Positions 34,874 to 44,768 of a stretch of 64,000 bases of DNA are shown in pieces. Made by a program: the position numbers and the translations under genes. The number at the start of each line of letters is the position of its first letter. Position 1 is the stretch's first letter. This stretch comes from Polyangium sp. 6x1 (lineage in GTDB: Bacteria > Myxococcota_A > Polyangia > Polyangiales > Polyangiaceae): contig NZ_JARZHH010000015.1 of assembly GCF_029946515.1 (NCBI RefSeq), positions 122,485-186,484 on the forward strand. Reading direction: 5' to 3'. The notes below the pieces were generated by a model. The model did no database searches. It was not told the DNA's origin and saw nothing but the letters and a program-made list of their open reading frames with translations.

Positions 34874-34960
34874 GAAAGGTCTCCCATCACGCCGGGAAGA
34901 GGCGCGGCGCCCGGCCATCGTAGAACAAGTCGCGCCCCTCGATCGCGCTTTCTCCCTCCG

Positions 34961-35002
34961 CCCCGTCGCTCTAGCCCCGTCGCTCTAGCCCCGTCGCTCT
35001 AG
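34961..35002. repeat. Three 14-bp direct repeats
   Basis: CCCCGTCGCTCTAG occurs three times head to tail (34961, 34975, 34989), followed by CCCC. Read on the minus strand, each unit contains TAG, and the third supplies the stop codon of the trifunctional kinase gene. Slippage would not change the protein much. It lies just outside the DUF2330 gene start. Confidence 0.9.
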
Positions 35003-38000
35003 CCCCGGCGCGGGGCGGTTTCGTCTCGGTGGTCCACGCCCGGGGGACGCAAGGGCAGCTCCACGAGGAACGTCGCGCCGGCGTCCGGCTTGCTCTCCAC
35101 CCGGACGGATCCGCCGTGCGAGCTCACGATCCAGCGCACCAGGTAAAGCCCGAGGCCGAGCCCCCCGAAATTCTGCGCCGGCGCCGCGCGCTCGAAGCGA
35201 TTGAAGATCTTGGCGTGATCCTTCTCTGCGATCCCGATTCCGTGGTCGCGGACGATGAGCAACGCCGAGGCTGCCCGCCTGCACACGGACACGTGAATGG
35301 GCTGACGCGAGCCATACTTCATTGCGTTCGACAGGAGGTTTCCCAGGACCTGCTCCAGGCGCGACCTGTCCCATTGCCCGACCACCGGATCGTTCGTCTC
35401 GACCTCCACCCGGCAGCCCGCCGTCGCGAGCTGCGGCGCCATTCGCTCGACGACCTCGCGCGTCAGGGAGGCGAGGTCGACCGGCTCGAAGGCGAGCGTG
35501 AGCCGTCCGCCGTGCAGCCTGGAGACGTCGAGCAGATCGTCCACGAGATGCCCGAGCCGCCCGATCTGCCGATCGAAGACCTGGAGCATCGTCTCGATCC
35601 TCGCCGGCGCGAGGCTCGCGGACGGGTCGCGGCGCATGAGCCGCCCGACGAGCTGCGTCTGCATTTGAAGCGCGGCGATCGGGGTCTTGAGCTCGTGCGA
35701 GGCGATCATGAGGAATTCGTCCCGGAGCCCGATCGCCTCCTGGGCTTTGGCGTAGAGCCGTGCATTGTCGAGCGCGAGCGCCGCGCGGCGTCCGAGCTCC
35801 TCGGCGAGCGAGAGATCGGCGGCGCCATACCGACGTTCGGGCGCGGTCGAAAGCAGGAACATGACCCCGAGGCATCGATCTCGCGCGACGAGCGGGACGC
35901 GGAGGTAGGCGTGGACGTTCCGCTGCTCGAGGAGCGGCGCGGCGCGGGCGTCGCCGATCTCCGGCTCGGTCGGCGCCGACACCACGAGCCCGGTCAGCGC
36001 CTCGCGCAGCCATTCGAGCTCTCCGGCGGGCACGCCTCGGGCGGCCGAATGGAGAGACGTGTCGTCCTCCGAGGGGACGTTGACGATGCATTGATCGGAG
36101 AGCTCGGGCACCGCGAGATCGGCCACGTTATCGAGCGTCGCGTCGTAGCCCAGCGTCATCAGCTTGCGGGTCGCCTCGGCCAGGAAGCGCTGGGCCCGCT
36201 CGGCCTGTTTGCGCTCGGTGATGTCGGTGGAGATCCCGCAGAGCGTGTGCGGCGTGGCGCCTTCGCCGAGAGGAAATTTCACCGACAGGTAGGTGCGCGA
36301 CCCGTCGGCGAACGGCACCTCCTCCTCCCATTCCATGGGCGCGCCCGTCTCGAGCACCTGCCGGTCGTGATCACGAATGGCCGCTGCGCTCGGAGCGGGG
36401 AGGAGATCCGCGTCGGTCCTCCCGAGGATCTGCTCGCTCGGGCGCCCCAGGAGATGGCTCACGTGTCGATTGGCGAGGAGAAAGCGGCCCTCGCTGTCCT
36501 TGAGGTAGATGGCCGCCGCCGAATTGTCGACGATGGCCTCGAGGGTCTGCTCCGCCCGCCTCCGCTCGGCGTTCTCCTCCTGGAGATCCGAATAGAGCAT
36601 GGCATTCTCCAGCGAGATGGCCGATTGCGATGCGAGCAGCTCGAGCACGTTGAGCCGCCCGGGGGTGAACACCCCGGTGACGAGGTGGTTCTCCAGGTAG
36701 AGCATTCCGAGCAGCCGGGTCTGGCGCGAGATGGGGAGGCACAACAAAGACCTCGGCCGCTTGCGCTTGAAATATTCGTCCTCCAGGAACGGGTGGCGGG
36801 CGGTGGCGTCGTCGAGCAGCACGCGCTCGCGGCTCCGGCGAACGTAGTTGAGGATCGATTGCGGGAGCGCCGCCATCGATTCTTCTCCCGGATCGAGGCA
36901 TTGCACGGTCCCGCTGCTCGCGTCGATCGCGGCGGCGGTCGAAAGACGCTCGTCGCGGACGAGGAGCACATACCCGACGCCGGCGCCCGCGTGTTCGATC
37001 ACGACGCGCAGGAGGGTCTCGAGCAAGCGCGGCAGCTCGAGCTCCCCGGAGATGCTTTGCGAGGCCTTGACGACCGACAGGATGTCGAACTGCTCGGCGC
37101 GCAGCGCGAAGGTGACGGTGGGGGCGATGGGCTTGCGCTCGACGAGGTGGGGAAAACGCTGGTCGAGCTGCTCCACCTTGGCGTGCGCGCCCCAGCGGAA
37201 ATAACCGGCGCGCGCCTTTTGCAGGTAGGCGTCGGCGGCGATGGAAAGGCCGCGCGCGCGGTAAAACCCCGCGGCGAGCTCGCAGGCGATGGCCTCGTGC
37301 TGGACGAAGCCGTGCTCCCGCGCCGATGAAATGGCCTGCTCGTAGAGCCGGATGGCGTCCGCCTCGTCCCCCCGGAGCCGCGCGATTTCGGCGCGGAGCA
37401 GGGCGTGTTTGTGGAGGAAGTTTGCGGGGCAGCTCGAAGCCCACACGCCGAGCTGCCGCTCGCAGGCCAGAAGCCCGTCGGGGGGCTCCCACAGCGACGA
37501 CGGCGACGCCTCGTCGCCGAGGGCGGCGAGCGCGAGCGCGCGATAGTAGACGCGATCGACGCAAAATGGGGTCATATTGACCGTCCAGGCGTGCTCGGCG
37601 GTCGCGCTCGCCGTCGCCGCGGACGCCTCTCTGGGGAAGCCCAGCACGAAGAGCGCCTGTGCTTTCAAGATGTAGTAGAAGGCGTAAGCTCCCTGCAAGT
37701 CCTTCGGATCCAGCCGCGCCTCGAAGGCATCCTGATCCAGCACCGATCCATCCAGCATCGAGAAGTGGACCGGCCTCCCTCGCAGCGTCTGGATCAGGCT
37801 ATGGATGCTCAGGAGTGTGTCGCAAGCGAACGCGTGACGGGCCCTACGCACGAAGCCGAGTCGATATTCGACCGCATGAAGGACGTCTTCCAGAGGCTCA
37901 CCGCAGAAGAGCGGGAACAACGGGGCAAACTGGCAACTGGTACATGCCATGATCAAATCACCGGAGTCGAGCGCGGCATTGAAGCCAATGCGCGTGTAGA

Positions 38001-40968
38001 AAGGAGTCTCTCGGTAGTGCCGCCTCCAATAAACGAGGTTGTGCCCAAAGATGGTAAATACGAACGATTTCGTGGTGAGGACGCTGCTCCTGTCCGCCAG
38101 CTCGTAGGCGAGCTCGCCGAATCGGTAGGCATCCTTGTATCTGTCGAATCTCCGACCGATCTCCACTGCGAACAGGGTGTACGCCTGGCCGGATATTTCG
38201 GCGTTGCCGTGGCGCAGGCTGAGCTCGACTTCGCGCAGAGCGACGAGATACAGTAGATTCGGGTCGAAAAAATAGGCGGCGTTGGTCATGCCGTGCAAGA
38301 CGCCCATCGCGACCTTGATCTCCGGGTGCGTCATGGGGGGCAAATGGATCAGATCCTCTATCGCGCGGTCGCCCAGCATTTGCCACACGCGCTCGGTTTC
38401 TACTTCGATCTCGGCGTCGGTGGGATGGAGCGATAATTCAATGCCGAAGGCGCGGAGACACGGAAGCCCGATCTCCACCGCACGGGCGCCCTGCCCGCGG
38501 GCCACATGAACGTTCGTCGCGAGCTCGACGACCATCGCCCGATCGATCTTGGTCCGGGCTCGATCCATCAGCTCTTCGATCAGTTGCCCAGCTTCTTCGA
38601 AGCTGCCCGTGGCGTACGCGGCGTGCGCGCGCTCGAAGGTCAGGTTGTAGGTCGACTCGTATTGCGTCTCCCAGCGGTCCGGCGCGAGCAATGCCACCCC
38701 GGCGGCAAAGAGGGCAGTCGCCGCCTGGAACGCCGCCGCGGCCTTGGCCTTTCTGCCGGCGCGGAGGTTCCATGCGGCGAGCTCGTCTTTCTCCGCCTGG
38801 GAACGGATGAGCACCGCGCCGCGATTCAGGTGGCCGACGACGTCGAAGATCGTCTCCTCGCGCTCTTCCGCGCGTTGTGCCTTCAGGAGCAGCCGGCCAA
38901 TCCCCAGGTGCACCTTGGCGAGTTGCCCCGCCGGGATCAGCGCGTAGGCGGCTTGCTGCACGCGGTCGTGGAGGAACCGTAGAGTCCCGCCCTGGCAAAG
39001 GAGCAGCCCCTCCCGCACGGCCCCTTCGAGGGCCTCGCGGAGCTCTGCCGCCGGACGCTTCGCGACCACGGCGAGGGTATCGAGGTCCAGGCGGTTGCCA
39101 AGGCACGCGGCGAGCTTGAGCGCGTCCTGCGTCGGAACCGAGAGCCGCGAAATCTTTCCCGCCATCAGCTCGACGACGTTGTCGGTAAAACCCTTCTCGC
39201 GGATCGCGGCGATGTCCCACCGCCACGCGCCGGCCTCCGCATCGAGGGCAATGAGCCCCTCCTGGTGCAGCGCAATCAAGAACTGGAGCACGAAGAAGGG
39301 ATTGCCGCCGGTCTTCTCGTAGACCAGCCGCGCGAGCGGCTCGGCTTGCTCCGCGCTTTCATGGACGGCCTCGGCCACGAGCGCTCCGACATGGGCGGCG
39401 GAGAGCGGGGCGAGGACGATGTCGTCGACGGCGGCGCCGCGCTTCTTCACGTCGGCCAGGGTGAGCGAGAGCGGATGCGCGGGGCTCACCTCGTTATCAC
39501 GGTAAGCGCCGATCAGGAGCAGGTGCGCCGCCTCGGAATACGTCACGAGCTGCTCGAGGAGCTTCAAGCTGGCCGCGTCGGCCCATTGCAGATCGTCGAG
39601 GAAGAGCACCAAGGGGTGCTCTTTGCGGGCAATCGTGGCGACGAAGCGCTGGAGCGTCACGTGGAGCCGGCTCTGGGCCTCGATCGGCGGCAGCTCGGGC
39701 ATGGGCTCTTGCGGGCCGACGAGCCGCTCGATCTCGGGGAGCAGGTCGGCGAGCAGCCGGCCATTGGGGCCGAGCGCCTCTCGCATGCGCTGCCGGAAGC
39801 GCTCGACCTCGGCCTCGCTCGCGCTCAGGATTTCTTGCAAAAGGCCGCGGAATGCCGGGAGGAATGGATGGTAGGGGATGTCGCGATTGTATGGATCGCA
39901 CTTGCCGGAGAGGAAAAACCCCAGCTCTCGCACGACCGGCTCGTGGAGCTCGGCCACGAGGGACGATTTGCCGATGCCCGAATAGCCCGACACGAGCACG
40001 AGTTCCGGGCGGCCCTCTGCGAGCACCCTAGCGAACGCGGCGCGCAGGGCCTCGACCTGTCGCTCGCGTCCATAGAGGCGTTGCGGGATCTGGAAGCGGT
40101 CGGAGAGGTCCCGCTGCCCGAGCGCGAAGGTTTGAATCGTGCCGCTCGCTCGCCACTGGGCAAAGCATTCGGCGAGGTCGTGCCGCAGGCCGAGCGCGCT
40201 CTGGTAACGCTCCTCGGCGGCCTTGGCCAGGAGCTTCAGCACGAGCGCGGAGAGCTGTGGCGGAATGGACGGTGCGATCGCGTGGGGCGGCTGTGGTGTC
40301 TGGGCGATATGGCAATGGACCCATTCCACGGGGTCGTTGGCCTGGAAGGGCAGGGTGCCCGTCAGCATCGCGTAGAACGTCACGCCGAGGGAGTACAGGT
40401 CGGTCCGTTCGTCGATCCAGCGGTTCATCCGGCCTGTCTGCTCCGGCGCCATATAGGCCAGCGTCCCCTCGATGAGGCCGGCGTGGGCGAGGTCCTGCGA
40501 CTCGCGTGGGGCCCGGGTCGCGATCCCGAAATCGGTGATTCTGACCTCGTCGGTATCGGGGTTGTAGAGCAGATTTTGAGGCTTGATGTCCTTGTGGATG
40601 ATGTGGTGCCGATGCAGCTCGGCGAGCGCCGTGGTGATGCGGAGGGCGAGGGAGAAGAAGCGCTCGAGCGGCATGGGCCCGTCGAGGAGCCGTTCGAGCG
40701 ACTGTCCCCCGAAATCCTCCAGGACCAGCGCCGGCTGGCCGTCGATCGCGTCGATTGCGTAAGGCTTGACGACGGCCCAAGCGTCGATGGCCCGGGCGAT
40801 TTCATACTCGTGATACAGCCGCCCGAGGGCGCGGGGGCCGGCCTGGTCGCCGCGCAAAACCTTGAGCACGACCGGCCGATCGTCTTCCTTGCGACGGGCT
40901 CGAAAGACGAGGGTGTCTGCCCCTTCGTGGAGGATTTCGAGTCCGACATAACGCGAATCACGGGTCAT
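34999..40968 (-). CDS. Trifunctional Ser/Thr kinase - AAA ATPase - sensor histidine kinase
   Basis: A 1989-residue cytoplasmic signalling protein. Residues 7-270: Ser/Thr kinase with Lys36, HKDIKPQN (Asp127), DFG (146-148) and GTLAYMAPEQ. Residues 298-650: AAA/STAND ATPase with GYSGIGKSS (328-336) and LVLFLDDLQWAD (Asp458-459). About 730-1310: helical TPR-like repeats. About 1320-1470: GAF; 1476-1588: PAS ending in DITERKQ; 1596-1736: second GAF; then histidine kinase with SHELKTP (His1758), NLLSNAMKY, DHGIGI and GGLGLGLYLV. All three catalytic parts look intact. This architecture is typical of myxobacteria. No receiver is attached, so its partner must be elsewhere. MTRDSRYVGL at 40968 starts the kinase fold; an ATG at 41019 is less likely. 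Confidence 0.92.
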   Translation of the reverse strand: MTRDSRYVGLEILHEGADTLVFRARRKEDDRPVVLKVLRGDQAGPRALGRLYHEYEIARAIDAWAVVKPYAIDAIDGQPALVLEDFGGQSLERLLDGPMPLERFFSLALRITTALAELHRHHIIHKDIKPQNLLYNPDTDEVRITDFGIATRAPRESQDLAHAGLIEGTLAYMAPEQTGRMNRWIDERTDLYSLGVTFYAMLTGTLPFQANDPVEWVHCHIAQTPQPPHAIAPSIPPQLSALVLKLLAKAAEERYQSALGLRHDLAECFAQWRASGTIQTFALGQRDLSDRFQIPQRLYGRERQVEALRAAFARVLAEGRPELVLVSGYSGIGKSSLVAELHEPVVRELGFFLSGKCDPYNRDIPYHPFLPAFRGLLQEILSASEAEVERFRQRMREALGPNGRLLADLLPEIERLVGPQEPMPELPPIEAQSRLHVTLQRFVATIARKEHPLVLFLDDLQWADAASLKLLEQLVTYSEAAHLLLIGAYRDNEVSPAHPLSLTLADVKKRGAAVDDIVLAPLSAAHVGALVAEAVHESAEQAEPLARLVYEKTGGNPFFVLQFLIALHQEGLIALDAEAGAWRWDIAAIREKGFTDNVVELMAGKISRLSVPTQDALKLAACLGNRLDLDTLAVVAKRPAAELREALEGAVREGLLLCQGGTLRFLHDRVQQAAYALIPAGQLAKVHLGIGRLLLKAQRAEEREETIFDVVGHLNRGAVLIRSQAEKDELAAWNLRAGRKAKAAAAFQAATALFAAGVALLAPDRWETQYESTYNLTFERAHAAYATGSFEEAGQLIEELMDRARTKIDRAMVVELATNVHVARGQGARAVEIGLPCLRAFGIELSLHPTDAEIEVETERVWQMLGDRAIEDLIHLPPMTHPEIKVAMGVLHGMTNAAYFFDPNLLYLVALREVELSLRHGNAEISGQAYTLFAVEIGRRFDRYKDAYRFGELAYELADRSSVLTTKSFVFTIFGHNLVYWRRHYRETPFYTRIGFNAALDSGDLIMACTSCQFAPLFPLFCGEPLEDVLHAVEYRLGFVRRARHAFACDTLLSIHSLIQTLRGRPVHFSMLDGSVLDQDAFEARLDPKDLQGAYAFYYILKAQALFVLGFPREASAATASATAEHAWTVNMTPFCVDRVYYRALALAALGDEASPSSLWEPPDGLLACERQLGVWASSCPANFLHKHALLRAEIARLRGDEADAIRLYEQAISSAREHGFVQHEAIACELAAGFYRARGLSIAADAYLQKARAGYFRWGAHAKVEQLDQRFPHLVERKPIAPTVTFALRAEQFDILSVVKASQSISGELELPRLLETLLRVVIEHAGAGVGYVLLVRDERLSTAAAIDASSGTVQCLDPGEESMAALPQSILNYVRRSRERVLLDDATARHPFLEDEYFKRKRPRSLLCLPISRQTRLLGMLYLENHLVTGVFTPGRLNVLELLASQSAISLENAMLYSDLQEENAERRRAEQTLEAIVDNSAAAIYLKDSEGRFLLANRHVSHLLGRPSEQILGRTDADLLPAPSAAAIRDHDRQVLETGAPMEWEEEVPFADGSRTYLSVKFPLGEGATPHTLCGISTDITERKQAERAQRFLAEATRKLMTLGYDATLDNVADLAVPELSDQCIVNVPSEDDTSLHSAARGVPAGELEWLREALTGLVVSAPTEPEIGDARAAPLLEQRNVHAYLRVPLVARDRCLGVMFLLSTAPERRYGAADLSLAEELGRRAALALDNARLYAKAQEAIGLRDEFLMIASHELKTPIAALQMQTQLVGRLMRRDPSASLAPARIETMLQVFDRQIGRLGHLVDDLLDVSRLHGGRLTLAFEPVDLASLTREVVERMAPQLATAGCRVEVETNDPVVGQWDRSRLEQVLGNLLSNAMKYGSRQPIHVSVCRRAASALLIVRDHGIGIAEKDHAKIFNRFERAAPAQNFGGLGLGLYLVRWIVSSHGGSVRVESKPDAGATFLVELPLRPPGVDHRDETAPRRG

Positions 40969-41114
40969 GGGAGCCTTGGAGCGATCGTGGCGCGTCGGTC
41001 CATAGAGCCATCGGCACACTTGCGCATCGCAGGGACCGGGAACGGAAGCCCCTGCTCGACCTCCTTCACGCGAGCCCCTACGAATTTCCCGGACGATGCT
41101 CTAGGCTCGGGCCC

Positions 41115-42317
41115 ATGTTTCCGCCGCCGCCCCGCTTCTCGCGCCGCATCACCACCGCGGGCGTGACCGGCACGAACGGCAAGACCACGACCACGACATT
41201 CCTCGCGGCTGCGCTCGCCTGCCTCGCCCGGCCCGTCCTCCGCGTCACCACGCTCGGCGCCTTCCTCGACGACGAGCCGCTCCCGTTCCCGAAGACGCAC
41301 GACGATTTCCTCGATGCCATGCGCCACGGCTTCGAGCAGGGCGCGCGGTATGCCGCCGTCGAGGCCACGAGCGAGGCCCTCGCGCTCGGGTTCGCCAAAG
41401 CCTGGCCCATCTCCCTCGCGGTCTTCACGAACCTCACGCGCGATCACCTCGACGCCCACGGCTCGCCCGAGCATTACCTCGCGAGCAAAGCGCAGCTCTT
41501 CGTGCACCTGCCCGCGGGCGGCGCGGCGATCCTCAATGCCTGGGATCCCGCCTCGGAGCTGCTCGCCGAGGTCGTCGCGAAAGGCGCGCGCACGGTCACG
41601 TACGGCCTCCCGTCGCGCGCGCCGACGAGGCCGGTCCTCGCGCCGGATCTCGTGGCCGAGGGGATCACCGTGGGCTGGGACGGGACGCGCGGCCGGCTCG
41701 CGCCTTCGGCCCGGTATCGAGACTTGCCCCAGGAAATACGCATTCGCGCGATCGGCGAGCCCTTCCTGGAGAATGCGCTCGCCGCGCTCGCGGCCGCGAT
41801 CGAGGCAGGCGTGCCTCCCGCCGACGCGGCGGACGCGATCGCACGCGTCCCCGCGCCGCCCGGTCGATTCCAGGTCCTCGGCGAGGGGCCGCGCGCCGTC
41901 GTCGATTACGCGCATTCCCCCGACGCGCTCACCCGCACGCTCGCCACGGCGCGTGGCCTCACGTCGGGCCGCGTGTTCGTGGTCTTCGGCGCCGGCGGCG
42001 ATCGCGATCGCGGCAAACGCCCCGCGATGGGCGAGGCTGCGCGGCAGGCCGATCACGTCGTGCTCACGAGCGACAACCCCCGCAGCGAGGATCCCGCGGC
42101 GATCGCCGAGCAGATCCGCGCAGGGCTCGGCGATCACCCCGGCGTCCGCGTCGTCCTCGATCGCGCCTCTGCGATCCGCGGGGCGATCGCGGAGGCGGGC
42201 CCTGCCGACGTCGTCGTGATCGCGGGCCGCGGCCCGGAGACGACCCAGGTCCTCGCCTCGGGAAAACGCTCGCTCGTGGACGCGGAGGTCGCGGCCGAGG
42301 CGCTCGCGAAGGCGTGA
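41115..42317 (+). CDS. Mur ligase-like protein (MurE type, no N-terminal domain)
   Basis: The 400-residue product has the central and C-terminal domains of MurE-type ligases: GTNGKTT (residues 19-25), VEATSEALALG in place of VEVSSHAL, NLTRDHLDAHGS, the Lys of YLASKAQLF, VVDYAHSPDAL, FGAGGDRDRGKRP and DNPRSEDP. It starts directly at the ATP-binding domain, so the UDP-MurNAc-binding domain of about 90 residues is missing. DNPR is the meso-diaminopimelate-type motif. It could ligate an amino acid to a different peptidyl acceptor or act in cell-wall recycling or a secondary pathway; a complete murE is expected elsewhere. It is divergent from the kinase gene. Confidence 0.82.
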   Translation: MFPPPPRFSRRITTAGVTGTNGKTTTTTFLAAALACLARPVLRVTTLGAFLDDEPLPFPKTHDDFLDAMRHGFEQGARYAAVEATSEALALGFAKAWPISLAVFTNLTRDHLDAHGSPEHYLASKAQLFVHLPAGGAAILNAWDPASELLAEVVAKGARTVTYGLPSRAPTRPVLAPDLVAEGITVGWDGTRGRLAPSARYRDLPQEIRIRAIGEPFLENALAALAAAIEAGVPPADAADAIARVPAPPGRFQVLGEGPRAVVDYAHSPDALTRTLATARGLTSGRVFVVFGAGGDRDRGKRPAMGEAARQADHVVLTSDNPRSEDPAAIAEQIRAGLGDHPGVRVVLDRASAIRGAIAEAGPADVVVIAGRGPETTQVLASGKRSLVDAEVAAEALAKA

Positions 42318-42366
42318 AGCAAAAAAAGAACTGCGTTCGTCCGTACCCGACGGGCGCCGTTCGGGC

Positions 42367-43707
42367 ATGATGCCCGCGATGCAGCGAGGGTTCGTCTTGC
42401 GCCTTGTTCAGCGCGTCGTCGCCGTGCGCCCCGAGGAGACCGGCGCCGTGGTGTGGGCGTTCGTTTACTTTTTCCTGCTCCTCTTCGGGTATTCGCTCAT
42501 TCGCCCGCTGCGCGACGCCATGGGCATCGCGGGCGGCGAGAAGGCCCTGCCGTGGCTCTTCTCCGCGACGTTCGTGGTGATGCTCTGCGCGGTCCCGCTC
42601 TACGGCGCCCTCGTCACCCGCCTCTCGCGCCGCCGCATCGTCCCCTTCGTCCACCGGTTCTTCGCGGCAAACCTCCTGCTCTTCTTCGCGCTCGCGTCCT
42701 TCGGCGTCGCGCGCCCGATCGTCGGACGCGTCTTCTTCGTGTGGACCAGCGTCTACAACCTGTTCATCGTCTCCGTCCTCTGGAGCTTCCTCGTCGACGT
42801 CTTCACGAGCGAGCAAGGCAAGCGCCTCTTCGGCATCATCGCCGCGGGCGGCAGCGCGGGCGCGATCGTGGGCCCGCTCGTGACGGCGTCCGTCAGCGAG
42901 CGACTCGGACAAACCCACCTCTTCTGGTTGCTCGTCCTCTCGGCCCTCACGCTCGAAGCGTGCGTCTTCTGCGCGCGGCGCGCCGAGCACCACGCTGGCG
43001 CTCGCATCGAATCGGCGGCGCGCGCCGCCTCGGACAAACCCGTCGGCGGCTCGCTCTTCGCCGGCGTTCGCCTCATCGTCGCCTCACCGTACCTCGCGGG
43101 CATCGCGCTCGCGATGCTCCTCCTGACGACGATGAACACCTTTCTTTATCTGCAGAAGGCGGATCTCGTCAGCCGCGCGGCCCAGGGCGCGGCCGCGCAC
43201 ACGGCTCTGTTCGCCAAGAACGACACGGCCGTGAACGCCCTCTCCGCTGCGCTCTCGTTTTTCCTCACGGGCCGGCTGATGACCCGGCTCGGCCTCGCGA
43301 CCGCGCTCGGGGTGCTCCCCGTCCTCTCCGGCCTCGGATTCTCGGCGCTCGCTCTCCATCCCTCGCTCGTGGTCGTGGCCGTGGTCGAGGGCCTGCGCCG
43401 CGCGGCGCAATACGCGATCGAGCGCCCGGCGCGCGAGGTCCTTTATACCGTCCTGCCGCGGGAGGCGAAATACAAGGCGAAGAGCTTCATCGACACCGTG
43501 GTGTTCCGCGGGGGCGACGCCGCGAGCGCGTGGGCGCACGCGGGCTTGCTCGCGCTGGGGGTGTCGTCGTCGGGCATCTCGCTCGTCGCGGTCCCGCTCG
43601 CGGGCCTCTGGTTCGGCGTGGCGCTCTTCCTGGCCCGCCGCGAGAAGATCCTGGCCGGGGAGACCCCCGAGCCGCGCGCGGCGACGGCGGACGCGCCGCC
43701 GGCTTGA
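42367..43707 (+). CDS. NTP/NDP exchange transporter-like (Tlc/AAA family) membrane protein
   Basis: A 446-residue integral membrane protein with about twelve hydrophobic helices. The blocks FLLLFGYSLIRPLRDAMGI, VDVFTSEQGKRLFGIIAAGGSAGAIVGP and RPAREVLYTVLPREAKYKAKSFIDT are characteristic of the ATP:ADP antiporter-like (AAA, TC 2.A.12-related) proteins found in free-living proteobacteria. In obligate parasites true members import ATP; the free-living versions have unknown substrates. Three Met codons open the frame (1, 2, 5); the first is used. It lies 49 bases after the Mur ligase-like gene, so co-transcription is possible. Confidence 0.85.
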   Translation: MMPAMQRGFVLRLVQRVVAVRPEETGAVVWAFVYFFLLLFGYSLIRPLRDAMGIAGGEKALPWLFSATFVVMLCAVPLYGALVTRLSRRRIVPFVHRFFAANLLLFFALASFGVARPIVGRVFFVWTSVYNLFIVSVLWSFLVDVFTSEQGKRLFGIIAAGGSAGAIVGPLVTASVSERLGQTHLFWLLVLSALTLEACVFCARRAEHHAGARIESAARAASDKPVGGSLFAGVRLIVASPYLAGIALAMLLLTTMNTFLYLQKADLVSRAAQGAAAHTALFAKNDTAVNALSAALSFFLTGRLMTRLGLATALGVLPVLSGLGFSALALHPSLVVVAVVEGLRRAAQYAIERPAREVLYTVLPREAKYKAKSFIDTVVFRGGDAASAWAHAGLLALGVSSSGISLVAVPLAGLWFGVALFLARREKILAGETPEPRAATADAPPA

Positions 43708-43724
43708 CGAGCGCGAACGCGCCC

Positions 43725-44699
43725 TCAGCCGTACCCTTTTTCGCGCAGCCAGGCGAGGCTCCTCGCCATCCCCTCGTCGAGCCCGATGCGCGGCGCATGA
43801 CCGAGGGCCTTGATCCGCCCGATCCCGTATTGCCCGCGGCGGAGCACGTATCGCACGGCCTCGCGGTTCATTTCGAGCTCCCGCCCGAGCGCGGCGGCGG
43901 CGCGGTCGAGCACGGAGGCGGCGCCGAGCACGAGCGGCGCGGGGAGATCGGGGAGCCAGCGCAGGCCCAAGAATCGCTGGTAATGACCGAAGAATTCGCG
44001 CGCCGTCGTGCGCCTGTCGTCCGTGACCGTGAAGGGAAGGCCGCTCTTTTTCGCGGCGAGCACGAGGTCGATCGCGTCGAGGAGGTTGTCCACGTACACG
44101 TGGTTCACATGGCGATTCTTGCCATCGACGTAGATCCACGACCGCGCGGCCATCATGCGCGTCGGCCTCTCCGTCCAGGGGATCGAGCCGGGACCATACA
44201 CGTCGCCGGGCCTCACCACGTAGACGTCGAACACGCCCGGCTCGTTCGCCGCGAGCGCGAGCGCTTCGCTCCGGATCTTCGTCGCGCAATAGGGGTTGTC
44301 GAGGCCGCCCATCGGCCCGTCCTCGGGCACGCCGTCCGGGAAATCGAAGCCGTGCACCATGACCGACGAGATCATCACGAAATGGCGAACCCCGGCGCGC
44401 CGCGCCGCGACCAGCATCGCGGCCGTGCCGCCCACGTTCACCCGCTCGAAGAGCGCCATCGGGCCCGACTCCCGCACGACCGCGGCCGTGTGGTAGACGA
44501 TCTCCGCCCCCGCGCAGAGCGCCGCGCAGGCGGGCGGCTCCGACACGTCCCCGCGGACGAGCTCGATCGACGGGCCGCCCTCGCGATCCGGCGTGAGATC
44601 CAGCCCTCGAACGCGCCTGCCCGCGGCGAGCGCGCGCGCCACGAGCGCCCGGCCGAGGAACCCCGATGCGCCCGTGATGGCCACGACCGATCCGTTCAT
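43725..44699 (-). CDS. NAD-dependent epimerase / 3-beta-HSD-like extended SDR
   Basis: A 324-residue extended short-chain dehydrogenase. It has the NAD-binding GASGFLG at residues 10-16, VRGDVSEP, a Ser-rich strand MISSVMVHG, the active-site YCATK (YxxxK) and RPGDVYGPG. The C-terminal half (DGKNRHVNHVYVDNLLDAI, REFFGHYQRFLGL) is like 3-beta-hydroxysteroid dehydrogenase/isomerase and NSDHL-type enzymes, so a sterol or sugar-nucleotide substrate is possible; some myxobacteria make sterols, but nothing nearby supports this. It is divergent from the alpha/beta hydrolase with only 69 bases between the starts. Confidence 0.87.
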   Translation of the reverse strand: MNGSVVAITGASGFLGRALVARALAAGRRVRGLDLTPDREGGPSIELVRGDVSEPPACAALCAGAEIVYHTAAVVRESGPMALFERVNVGGTAAMLVAARRAGVRHFVMISSVMVHGFDFPDGVPEDGPMGGLDNPYCATKIRSEALALAANEPGVFDVYVVRPGDVYGPGSIPWTERPTRMMAARSWIYVDGKNRHVNHVYVDNLLDAIDLVLAAKKSGLPFTVTDDRRTTAREFFGHYQRFLGLRWLPDLPAPLVLGAASVLDRAAAALGRELEMNREAVRYVLRRGQYGIGRIKALGHAPRIGLDEGMARSLAWLREKGYG

Positions 44700-44768
44700 T
44701 CTCGTGCCCGCTCCTCCTCTCGAAAGCAAACCTTGACCACAAGGCCCCTTTCGGTTTCCTTTCACGCC

